A stretch of 64,000 bases of DNA from Glycine soja (Eukaryota > Streptophyta > Magnoliopsida > Fabales > Fabaceae): assembly GCF_004193775.1 (NCBI RefSeq), contig NC_041018.1, positions 33,238,913 through 33,302,912 of the forward strand. Reading direction: 5' to 3'. Of this stretch, positions 35,173 through 46,057 are shown piece after piece. Every line of letters starts with the position of its first letter. Position 1 is the stretch's first letter. The translations under genes and the position numbers were made by a program. The notes below the pieces were generated by a model. That model saw only the letters and a program-made list of their open reading frames with translations. It was not told the origin of the DNA and made no database searches.

Positions 35173-38100
35173 CGAATGGTCCACCGTTTTCTTCCACCTA
35201 AAAGGCGAACATGCTTTAGCAAGGAAAAATAAATCATTCACGAGAGTACCATATTTTAGAGAAACAATATACCCATGCCAAAAGTAATTTTCCTTGTAAA
35301 CGAAAATGAAGGGCAGGATGTCAACATTTAGCTTTTAAATGAACATTCAGGGGAAACGTCGGGTCAAACTGAAATTGGGAATAAAATCACTCATAGTGTA
35401 TAAAAACTCACATAGGCAAGTGCTTTACCCTAATCCCAAACCATAACTGCACCATGACTTTATTTTGCACATGATTTCCTATCGAACCAAAAGATCACAC
35501 GCACGATCACGGATCAAAAGGATTTTCTCGAAGGTAGTGTTTTGGAGAGGAAGTTGGGTGTTTTGGTCTTTTCCTCTTTGTTTAAGTGGGGCGGAATATC
35601 GCCAGTCGAGAGCGACTTTGAATGGCAATCCCAAAGGAAGAACTACTTTAAAAATGGGTTTTCCCTTTGCCGGCGGTCTTTTACCTCGCCGAAAATTTAT
35701 CTGGTCTGAAGATCCTCTGTTCTCTTTCCTTTATTGATCGGGGACTATTCTATTTTCCTCCGATCTTTTCCTTTTTACTTTCTTCCAATCTTTGATCAGG
35801 AATCCTTCTTTTCCTTTCTTTTCATCTCTTCCTTTTCTTTCTTTTCATTTCTCCCTTTCCATTTCTTTCTTTGGGAATTCGGATTTTAGCATTAGCTATT
35901 CGCTCTCCCTTGAGGAGATTCTGCTGTCCTTTTCTTCGAGGGAAAGGATGAGGATTCTTTTCATGGGCCAAGGTTCAAAGTAGCTTAAGGTTGTGTCTCA
36001 ACATGGTCTTTTCATCGTGCGAGCCCGCTTTTGATATCTGGGGTAAAACAAATTCGTGTGTCAAGGTGTCGGTCTCGGGTTGAATTTCCATATTATTTCC
36101 ACGAGGTATGCGTAACAATGATGATCTAGGAACAACGTGGAAAATTAGTCATGGCTACAGCTAGGTGGGTACTCAAGCATCCAGTTTATGGCATTGTGAT
36201 ACTAAGGCTTGGGATTTACACAAGTAGACACAATATTTCCAAATTATGTTCTTTCATCAGTTCAATGAATCCATCCATTCTCATCTCGGTTATTCTGAAA
36301 AATAAACTCTTAGCGTCAGTCTCTTATTTCCAAAAGATATGTTTGCTCTCTACGAATGATTTATGCTTCCTATGACCATAACATGCCGACCTTCGAGGTC
36401 TTTCTTTCTTTTTCTTTTTTGTTTCATTTTTTATGTTTGCAAAAACTATACATCCATCGCCATCTATGAGAAAAGATTTTCTTTGTACACCTACATTCCT
36501 ATACACGACAAACTTTTTTAGTATACACACACATTAAAAACTCTTTCTCTTTATATCAACACGATTTATATAAAAACTTTATTCTTGTTCAAAGATTTAT
36601 TTTTCGTTTTTCAACATACACTCGTGGTTTATACAAAAATTTCTTTATATACACTTATTGCTCACACACAAGAATTTCTTTTCACACCTTATTTACACAC
36701 ACACAAAATTTTTCCATACATTTTTTATATAAAAAACTCTTTTCTTTTCTTTATATATAGACACGACATTTGTTCACAACGCCTCCTTCTTTTTTCTATT
36801 CTTGGCGTTATCATGATTTTTGTTCGTTTTATTTTTAGGACAACGTTCCTAAAGGAAAACTCTACAAGGTTCCAGAATTTCAACAAACATTGTTGACAGT
36901 AACGAAGTAAGCACTAACGCAACAGTCCAAACAAAATGTATGCACAAAACAAAAGACAATCGAAAAAACAAAACAAACGTTAGTCCCTCAAGTTATAAGA
37001 ATAAGATAACATACAAATGATAAATTATGAAACATGAAAAGAATACGAATCTGGGGATCCCACGGTCATGTGGCTCCGCATGCCACCGGACTCTTGGGTC
37101 ACGGTAACAAAAGGTGGGGTGGTCGACAAAAGCAGGGCTTTTGCTCCTACGTATCCTCAATTTGTGATGAGGAACTCAGACCTACGTAGTTCTTGATAAC
37201 TGTGAGACTAAAAATAGTCTCGGTGTTTTCTTCACTAAAATGCGAACATGCTTTAGTAAAGTGACAAAACTTCCAACTGATCGGAGCAACATATGCTTTT
37301 TGGATGAAAAACAATGTGTCTATTAGGGAAGGAAAGTATGCTGATGAAATTTTCTCATAACAATAAATGAGATTTTGGATGTTAGCTTTTCGTTTCTAAA
37401 CGACCATTTAGAGGAAACACTGGGTCCAACAAAAATAGAAGAAAATCACTCAAAGTGTATCAATCTCACACAGATAAGTGTTTTATCCTAATTCCGAACC
37501 ATAGATATGTCATGACTTGATTTTGCAAATTATTTCCTATCAAATCAAAGATTACATACGTGATCATGGATCAATGGGACTTTTTCTTGGGAATGGTTTG
37601 TTTTCTTGGTGGGAATTTTGTCTTTGAGTGTTTTTGGCTTTTTTCCTTTTCTATTTTTGTTTAGTGTGAGGCGAACAAGTCACCGACGCATAGGATTTTG
37701 GTTGGCAATCAAAGGGAGAGGACCACTTTAGGTCGTGGTTTCCTTTCTTTTTTCGTTTACTTGGTGATAATTCTGTATGGTTCAGATGTTGTCTGGTCCA
37801 AAGACCTTTCTACATATTTCTTCCGTTTTCTTCCGATCCTTGATCGGGAACTTTCTTTCTTTTTTTTTTTTTGCTTTCTCCCACTCTTTGATTGGAATTT
37901 TCCTTTTCTTTTTTTTTGTTTTCTTCCGAGGGCAAGGATTGACATTCTCACCCTGGGTCAAGGTTTATGATAAGTTGGGATTTTGGCTCAAGGCTTGTAG
38001 AACGGCTGATCATGATATATGTCAGGGTTTGGCCAGCGGTTCGGGGATAAAGGGGATGTCCCACATTATTTCCATGATACACATGCAAAAAATGATGATT

Positions 38101-38450
38101 TGGAAATTTTATGCAAAACTAGTCATGCATGCACCTATGTGGATGCTCAAGTGTCAAATTTTTATGGTCATGTGATGCTAGGGCTCATGATTCATTTCCT
38201 CTATTTTAAGTCAACCCAATGTTTACAAAATATGTTCTTTTATCAATTTGTGCATTCATCCGAGCCCATTTTGGGTGTTCGGGAAATTTTTCACAGCATT
38301 CACCCTTCAGGTGTATACACATTTTTTCAAAAACTGGTTATGATCAGTGAAATTTTTTTTCAAAGAAAAGTTGGAAGTTATCTCTTTTCAAAAGCATGTT
38401 GGCTTTTCAGCTGAAAGATATATTTTTGTTCTCTTTTTGTTTTTGTTTTT
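35173..38450. repeat. Diverged direct duplication of about 1.1 kb, offset about 2 kb
   Basis: The text from 35185 to 36296 (GCGAACATGCTTTAGCAA, CAGGGGAAACGTCGG, ATCACTCATAGTGTAT, TTTCCTATCGAACC, TATTTCCACGAG, TATGTTCTTTCATCA) is matched in order by 37225-38285 with many changes. The copies are non-coding. ORFs here are Phe/Ser-rich low-complexity readings of TTTC runs. Between the copies, 36400-37100 is ACAC/TTTATA-rich with no gene. Confidence 0.65.
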
Positions 38451-38454
38451 GTAT

Positions 38455-38550
38455 TTTTTTTTCATGAGGTATTTTGCTACCTAAACATGTGTATATTTTG
38501 AGGTATTTTTGCTATATACATGCATATCCAAGGTATCTTGCTACCTAAAC

Positions 38551-38621
<71 letters not shown>

Positions 38622-38770
38622 AGGTATTTTTGCTATATACATGCATATCTAAGGTATTTTGCTACCTAAACATACGTATATATATTTTGTGAAGTATTTT
38701 TTTCGCTATATACATGCATATCTAAAGTATTTTCACTACCTAAACACACATACATATATTTTGTGAGGTA
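38455..38770. repeat. Tandem GAGGTATTTTTGCTAT repeats around a (TA)n microsatellite
   Basis: A composite unit of about 60-120 bases (GAGGTATTTTTGCTATATAC, ATGCATATCTAAGGTATTTT, GCTACCTAAACATAC) occurs about four times. One copy has expanded into a (TA) run of about 28 units at 38563-38619. Confidence 0.8.
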
Positions 38771-39061
38771 TGACTACCCTCCGAGCTTGTGCAACTAGGT
38801 GTGTCCTACTATGACTTGAGAAACAAAACTGATCAAATAACAAGCAGAGATTTAAAAGGTACTAGGTTGCCTCCTAGTAGCGCTTCTTTAACGTCTTGAG
38901 CTGGACGCGTGATGACTTGTTGGCCACGGACCTAGTACTTTGCTTACTTTTGGACTTGGTCACCTATTAGTCGGCCATGTGTCGTAGGCAACGCTCTAAC
39001 CTTCTTGTGGATGAGATGAGGTGAACTTTAGAGGTGGTGGCGGTGTGCCTGTTGCCCGCTG

Positions 39062-39990
39062 TCAGCCATCCCCAGGCAGCTGTGGTGTCTCGCCCTGCGC
39101 CTGCCTGGGGGCGTAGTACTTCTTGATGAAAGCCCAGTTAATGGGGGGCCTAATGACCTTGTTGGGGGCGACGGGCGCTCCGTAGAACTGACAGAGGCCC
39201 GTAATCAGAGTTAGCAACTCCAAGAACCTATTGGACTTCTTCGGGTCCACTGGGTGTCTTGCGGGCGCGATCCCTGCAAACAATATATGACATTAGAAAT
39301 CAGTTGAGCAATGTGCATACTTACCTATGTCATGATGGCGTGACCTTGCTGGGGGAACGGGCACCCTGTAGGACTAACAGAGGCCTGTAACCAGAGCTGG
39401 AAACCCCAGGGCCCTGTTGGACTTCTCTGGGTCCACTGGGTGTCTTTATGGGTGCGATTCTTGCAAACAATAGATGGTATCCGAAATCAGTTGAACCATA
39501 TGCATACTTACCTATGTCATGATGGCGTGACCTTGCTGGGGGGAATGGGCACCCTGTAGGACTAACAGAGGCCCGTAACCAAAGCTGGAAACCCCAGGGC
39601 CTTGTTGGTCCACTGGGTGTCTTTGTGGGTGCGATTCCTGCAAACAATAGATGGTATCAGAAATCAGTTGAACCATATGCATACTTACCTATGTCGAGAC
39701 GACACAGACCAACTGATACTTCCGCAGGGGGAGATCGGCACTGCGGTCGCTGGGCAGAATGTTGCTAAGTAGCAACGTCATCTATATCTGTGTAAGAGTG
39801 GTCATGTTGGTGCGCATGATCTGCACTCGTCTCTTTGCAGTGGCACGGGTGAAATCTTGCCCCAGTATGCATAGTAGTTGCGTGATAGCCTCCCTTTCTG
39901 GTTGTGCTCGCACAGTTGGTCGCCCTTCAATATCAGGGGGTGGCCCAGGAACTAATAAAAGGGAACTGCTGGCCCCTTAACCGGGAGCGC
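39062..39990 (-). pseudogene. Decayed plant-transposon-protein ORF with a triplicated exon
   Basis: On the minus strand, 39990-39690 encodes a segment with ITQLLCILGQDFTR, MRTNMTTLTQ and LLLSNILPSD, interrupted by one TAG where a Trp codon would fit. An intron-like stretch with TTGTTTGCAG follows, then AGIAPARHPVDPKKSNRFLE and LITGLCQFYGAPVAPNKVIR, ending at 39062. The start of this second exon and its intron occur three times in tandem (39290-39110, 39480-39320, 39660-39510), and two copies are frameshifted. The text matches what I know as the 'putative plant transposon protein' family (Transposase_32, PF20167) of legumes, a family of unknown activity. It lies downstream of gag on the same strand. 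Family naming is from memory. Confidence 0.55.
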
Positions 39991-40052
39991 AAGTCTCGGT
40001 TAAGCATTTAAGGGCAGAGGACCTTAAATTCTCTTAAGGTGTGGATATGGAG

Positions 40053-40165
40053 CACACTGAAAATGAGGACGCGTAGCCCTCTGAAGGTGAGGGCGTGCAG
40101 CCCTCTGATGGCGAGGACGTGCAGCCCTCTGAAGGTGAGGGCTTGTAGCCCTCTAAAGGTGATGG
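40053..40165. repeat. 24 bp tandem repeat, four copies plus
   Basis: The unit GAGGGCGTGCAGCCCTCTGA with four more bases repeats exactly in register, with 2-4 changes per copy. In the minus-strand frame it encodes an eight-residue PSEGCTPS-type repeat. Confidence 0.85.
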
Positions 40166-40658
40166 TACTAGTACCCAAGGGTCCACCCTTATGAGAAAGC
40201 AAGAGATTGACTCATTGAGAGGGCCGATCATCCCAAATTCAAAAGATTGGGCATTAGATGTAGGAAATCTATGCAGTTAACATGATTTTTAAGGGATGCA
40301 GATGCATGCAACCTTTGTCATGAAATTTGGTAAATGCGGACTTCATATGAAACAATGCAATGCAACAGAATGTTCTACAATGTTCATGACATTCTTTCCC
40401 TATTTTATGATTTTGATTTTGATTTAATTTTTTTTTGAAAACACAGATTGACTGTCCTTTTGAAAGAGGTGATAATTCATGCAACCTTATCCTATCTTTT
40501 GCAAATCTCTCTGGGAACTCCCTCAGAGTGTATGTTCTGTTTGATTTAGTCACTTGACCATTTTGGAGTGACTGCAATGGAGCCGTTTGACGTTTAATCA
40601 ATCCATTGAAATTCCAGGGTTTGTCCCCCCCCCCCTTTTTTGTTTAAAAGCATCGACG

Positions 40659-41160
40659 GGTGAGAACTTTTGATCTGCCCCTATGTTCACTTGAGGCTCA
40701 TGCACGATGCCCCTCATTGCCCCAGTGTAAGGCTTTGAGGTACCAATTGTTATCTTTCGTCATGACCTTGTAGCTGGGAACCTATTGGGTGAGAACTTCT
40801 AAGCTGCCCCTAGGTTCGCTCGAGGTTCATGCACGGTGCCCCTCATTGCCCCAGTGTAAGGCTTTGAGGTACCAATCGTTGTCTTTCGTCATGACCTTGC
40901 AGCAGGGAACCTATTGGGTGAGAACTTCTAATATGCCCCTAGGTTCGCTTGAGGTTCATGCACGGCGGCCCTCATTGCCCCAGTGTAAGGCTTTGAGGTA
41001 CCAATCGTTGTCTTTCGTCATGACCTTGTAGCAGGGAACCTATTGGGTGAGAACTTCTAATCTGCCCCTAGGTTTGCTTGAGGTTTATGCATGGTGCCTT
41101 TCATTGCCCCAGTGTAGGGCTATGAGGTAACCATTGTTGTCTTGTTTTTACAACCTCGTA
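40659..41160. repeat. 129 bp tandem repeat, about four copies
   Basis: GGGTGAGAACTTCTAATCTG recurs at about 40659, 40788, 40917 and 41046, with CATTGCCCCAGTGTAAGG and TACCAATCGTTGTC in each copy. The outer copies are more diverged than the inner ones. It lies beside the SIRE-like LTR. Confidence 0.85.
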
Positions 41161-41199
41161 GTGAGGAAGAATGAAAGAAGCAGTTGATTCTTGCAAGAA

Positions 41200-42245
41200 G
41201 AATTTTCCAAGGACGAGAAATAGTTGAAGGATTTTTCAGTTGATGGATTTAAGTCAAATGACAAGATGTTTTGATGTTTTGATGATGCCAAAGGATCAAG
41301 TGCTTCTAAGTTTTATTCAAGACAAGAATCCAAGAATCCAAGAAAATCAAGATATATGATCAAGTTGATCTCTAGAATCTTAGGAAGAAGTTTCCAAATT
41401 GAAAAAGCAAAAGGTTTGGCCAAATAATTCTATCTAAATCATTTTAAATTGAGATTTACTCTCTGGTAATCGATTACCAGCAGTTGAAAATGTTTATAAC
41501 AATCACTAGAAATTTGAATTCAAAATTTATAATGTGTAATTGATTACACATGGATGGTAATTGATTACCAGAGGGGATTTTCAGAGAATAATTTCCAAGA
41601 GTCACATCTATTCAATGGTTTATGAATGGCCATCAAAGGTGACTTGGAAACACGAATTAAAAGAGAGTTTTCATTGCCCAAAAAGTTTTATCCTCTCAAA
41701 AGATTAAGAGTTTTTCTGAACTGACATGTCTTATCCTCTCAAAAAGATTCCTTGGTCAACCACTTGCATATTCAATAAGGAATTTTGATTGATCTTCCTT
41801 GTACAATCTATCTCTTTTAAGAGAGATTTCTTCTTCTCTTTTTCTTATTTCTGAAAAGGGATTAAGAGACTGTGGGTCTCTTATTGTAGAGGATTTTTGA
41901 ACACAAGGGAAGGGTTGTCCTTGTGTGGTTCAGACTTTGTAAAAAGAGTTTTACAAATAGAGTGGAAAACCTCAAGTGGGTTGCATGAGGACTGGACGTA
42001 GGCACGGGAAGTGGCCGAACCAGTATAAATCAAGTTTGCATTCCTCTCTTCCCTTAAACTTCTTTTATTTATTGCTATTTATCTTTTGCTTTAAAGAAGT
42101 TTATTTTGAATTGTCTTTTGAGTAATTCATGTTAAGGGTGCATTGTTAATCCAAAAAGAGAGAGTGAAAGTTTAATTGGGGAATAGTCTTTGTATCTTAA
42201 TTCGACTCCCCTCTTTCTTAAGGTAACTGAGGTCATTTGTCCAAC
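41200..42245 (+). mobile_element. SIRE-like copia LTR, probably solo
   Basis: It contains the perfect 18 bp palindrome CTGGTAATCGATTACCAG (41463-41480), a TGTGTAATTGATTACACA near-palindrome and TGGTAATTGATTACCA. Further on come GCATGAGGACTGGACGTAGG and GTGGCCGAACCAGTATAAA, then an end GTCATTTGTCCAACA. These phrases are typical of soybean SIRE-type LTRs. The left boundary is uncertain (41162-41260). It interrupts the Tat-type element between the array and gag. Confidence 0.55.
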
Positions 42246-42641
42246 ATCCTATTCTTGATAACTCACTTCTCTCTAAAAAGACAAACTTTCCGAAATGATA
42301 AAATGAGGTCACATGAACGTCTTGAAAACACAGTCAATCAAATGCTTTTTTTTTCTTTTTTTATTTTGAAATTTATTTTTACTTGTCGTTTTACGGCACA
42401 CTCACCAAATGTGTAGCATGAGTAATTTCTGATTGAACGGTATTGGAAGTCTAAACTCAGGAGCGCAGGTCGCTTGAGCAAACAGACCAATGGCTTGCAC
42501 CCATATTCCAGTGGAAGCAAAGATGTAATTATGAGAGGATGAGGGACAAAGATGTTAGATTTATCCATTTTATTTAGCATTGTAACTATGGTTTACAATA
42601 ATGGCATAAACTTGAAGATCCTGATGAGTCATTAGAGACAT

Positions 42642-44511
42642 CTAACAGCAGCTTTCAAAATTGCCCCATGTGTGGTGTCGCTTGTCAGTGTTAGGATTCA
42701 ACAAGCGATTCTCCTCAAATTTCAGCCAGCCCACATCAATTAGACTTTGCACCTTATGCTTCAGGGTCATAAAGTGCTCAATGGAATGCCCCAGGGCTCC
42801 TCCATGATATGCACATGTTGCGTTCAAGTCGTATCCTCGGAAAAATGGAGGTTGAGGAAACCTAGCAAGGGTTATGGCTACCATTGAATTATCGAGTAGA
42901 TATGAGAGCAAGTTTAGCATATGACACCGGAATTTGGGGTGAATTCTACAGGCTTTTTGCTGCAAAATTCCCTTTTGGTTGGTGCTTCGGTTCGTGCTTA
43001 AAGTGGTGTTTAGCATTGGTCGTGTGGTAGGTGGGTTTTGTGGTTTGATTTAGGGATGGCCTTTATGGATAACTGGGTGGTGGACAAGGAGAAGGGTTGT
43101 TATTGGCTGAGTAATGACATTGTTGGGTTGGTGGGAAACTTGGTCGTATAGGAATGGCAGTCATAGCATGGGTTTCTCCCTCATTCTCATCCTCTTCATT
43201 TGCCCCAGTTTTCACATTCATCAAAGCGGGATGATCATATTTGCCTCTTTCCATACCCACTTTGATCCTTTCGTCGGTCAAGACCAAATCCGCAAAGCTT
43301 GAAGGTGCGTACCCCACCATTTTTCATAGTAAAAGACTGGTAATGTGTCTACTATTATTGTGATAATCTCTTTCTTCGTCATTGGAGGTGCCACATGAGC
43401 TGCCAGGTCTCTCCACCTTTGGGCGTATTCTTTGAAAGATCTGTGCCCCCTCTTGCATATGCTCTGTAGTTGCATCCTATCCGGAGCCATATTAGAATTG
43501 TACCGATACTGCCTAACGAGGGCAACCATTAGGTCTTTCCAAGAATGGACTCGGGAAGGTTCCAAGTTAGTATACCAGGTGACAACTGCCCTAGTAAGAC
43601 TTTCTTGGAAGAAATGTATCAGCAGTTCCTCATCTTTTGCGTATGCTCCCCCATCTTCCGACAATACATCCTTAGATGGTTCTTGGGGCAAGTAGTCCCC
43701 TTGTACTTGTCAAAGTCCGACACCTTGAACTTGGGAGGGGTGATGATATTGGGTACTAGGAACAACTCTTCTAGGTTAGCAAAGGCATACTCTTTTCCTC
43801 TTTCAATGGCCCTGAGCCTTTCCTCTAGATGATCCAACTTTCCCATTTCTGCCATAGCATGAGGGTTTTTAACCGCTGTGGAATGTGAGGGGTGTGGTTG
43901 TGGGTGATACTGAGGGCCCTCCAAAGTGTTTTGCAGGGGTATACCACCAACTGCTTGCCCTTCAGTGGCATATCCGAGGCAAGGCTCAAAGTCCGCTAGA
44001 TTATGGTGAGGCATTTCATGTGTCTCCCCTATGGGTTGAGAGACATATGCATGATCAGATTGAGGTTGTTGGCTCTCAATGAGTATAGGAGTGGAGTTAT
44101 TGACATTCTTATTAAGAGTGTGTACGCCACATTGCGTGGTGTATAGTTGGGAGGCAAGCCATATGGCGGGAAGGCGTGCTTGTTTTGAATTTGCACATAA
44201 TAGGGGCCGCTCGTACTTCCCAAATCTTTGCCTACCATAGCTGAGGTTGGATGATTCATTTGGTTGAGGCCAGATGGGGGCATCGGGTTCACCTTAGCAA
44301 CAGCGCTGGTAGCAGCAACTACAACCGTATTGGCTTCCATTATCTTCTTCATGCTCATCATGGCCTCCATCATTGTGGCCATTTGCTCTTTCATGGCCTC
44401 CATGTCAGCCTTCATCTGCTTTTGCACCTCCTCTACTTCACCCATTACTCTAGCTCTAGCACGGGTTTGATAAGGGCGCCGTAAAGCGTGTTCTTTTCTT
44501 TTTGATAACAA
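42642..44511 (-). pseudogene. Tat-type gag, broken by frameshifts
   Basis: Read on the minus strand the fragments connect. The start MLSKRKEHALRRPYQTRARA leads into a coiled-coil stretch rich in MEAMKEQMATMMEAMMSMKK (about residues 35-60). Next comes a linker with FPPYGLPPNYTPRNV, then KFKVSDFDKYKGTTCPKNHL, and the gag core LIHFFQESLTRAVVTWYTNL through SFKEYAQRWRDLA to TLPVFYYEK. A C-terminal region carries CAYHGGALGHSIEH, a zinc-knuckle-like motif whose last position is F where I expect C. At least four frame changes (near 44085, 43690, 43310, 43040) break it. It resembles Ogre/Tat gag. No protease follows. Confidence 0.75.
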
Positions 44512-46034
44512 TGATTAAGTTTGTGTTTTTTTCAAGGAAAGAATGCAATGAGCAATGCAACCAATGAAAAGCATGGATGTATGCGAATGACGCACAGTTG
44601 AAGTATTGCGAATTTTTACGCAAGACATGGGGTTGAATCAATTTAGATTTTCAACATGGTCCATGACATCTTTGTCAAGGTGAAATTGGAAGTAACAAGG
44701 ACATCAACAATCCTAAATGTGTTTGGCAATAGATGAAGCAGCGATGTAACTTGATCCATCTTTTGCCTCAATTTTTGCAAGATGGTTACTTCCATGTTTC
44801 AACTTGACTTGATGAACCTTTTCGTAAAAGCATGAGCTTGGTTCAACCCCATAACCCAAGGAATGGAAATTTTGATTGCCAATACGCGGCAACATTTCAT
44901 AGAGATTAAAGACTCGGGAATACGTATGCTATGCATGGAAAATGTAATTATGAAATTGAGATGTCCGAAGAAACATCTTTTCTTAGTTAACCATGCATTA
45001 GGTACCATGTTCAATCATTTTGTTTTTAAGTGAAATGGGTTTATGATCCCAACATGGTTGGCTCATGGTACCGAACATATGCAACGTGAATTTTCATGCT
45101 TCCTTTTTTGTTTTTGTTTTGCAGAGGAAAATGCAAGGATCATGCATGAGCAAACATGAAAACAAAAGGTATGCAGTTTGTAGAACAAAAAGTATGTTGA
45201 ATGCATATGCATGATGATGCAATGACTCATGCAAAATGTGATGCTGGAATATGATAACTGACAAATGCAGGAACGATATGTTCATTATGATGCCATGAAG
45301 AGATGCTTATGTGATGCATGATATGAATGCATTTACGGACACGAGAGCCCCGAAAAATTATCTCTTCTTACTTGCACACTTGGGGGTGCAGTGCCCCATG
45401 TGTGTAGTTAAGAAGGTGATATGGATCTTCCGGCTTCCCATGACAAAAGATGAGACCAACATACAACGCGTGTGCGACGAAATGATGCAAAGGCGCAAAA
45501 GCATAACACGGGGATGTACACAGTATGTCAATATCCACAAATAATCATACAACAAAGGCATACATGACATTTAGGTTATATGCATGGCAGTGTTTAAAAT
45601 GGCACGCAACATTTTTGCTTCGTGCCCCTATTTCAAGGACCTATAGGATAATATCTAGGGGTCTCTAATAACTACTCCCAACGATCCATATCTCACATGG
45701 CTGTTTTCTAGAGGTATCATCACTCAAGATAATAATATTGCGACGATATGGAATACCAGCGACAACACATTATAAAGAGAGAAAGCTCTAGACGAGGTTT
45801 CACTATTATCAAGCAAGTCGGAGACCTAGCATGACCATAGATTCACCTCCACTCCTTAGATTCCCATGGACCCGGGTATAGGGCCCCTTTTTTTACTCAA
45901 ACCCGTGGGTGCTTAGAATGCAGTGTAAAAAATGTGGAAAAGACAACATTTATTATATTTACAAAGTTCAAAAAAATGCACACACAAAGTTTCACAATTC
46001 CACACTTTCCTAAAATAGGCCTAACTCACAAAAA
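44512..46034 (-). other. 5' untranslated region of the Tat-type element
   Basis: No ORF of a recognisable family lies here. The stretch carries ATGCATG-rich text at 45100-45330. Its 45600-45900 part, read on the minus strand, is GGGTCCATGGGAATCTAAGG followed by GTGGAGGTGAATCTATGGTC, a long leader between primer site and gag. Confidence 0.5.
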
Positions 46035-46035
46035 C

Positions 46036-46057
46036 AGTCCTCAGTGGAGTCACCAAC
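46036..46057 (-). other. Primer binding site of the Tat-type element
   Basis: On the minus strand, TTGGTGACTCCACTGAGGA follows the LTR end GGTTGCGACAG. It is close to the TTGGCGACTCCACTGGGGA form I know from Ogre-type elements (tRNA-Arg type). Confidence 0.6.

Noticed and set aside
36585..36896. 103-residue Phe/Tyr-rich ORF that looks membrane-like
   Set aside because: It is a low-complexity reading of TTTTATA/ACACAC text in the untranslated region of the Tat-type element, without domain features.
38500..41160. CRISPR-like arrays
   Set aside because: The repeats are contiguous tandem units or microsatellites in a plant retroelement, without unique spacers.
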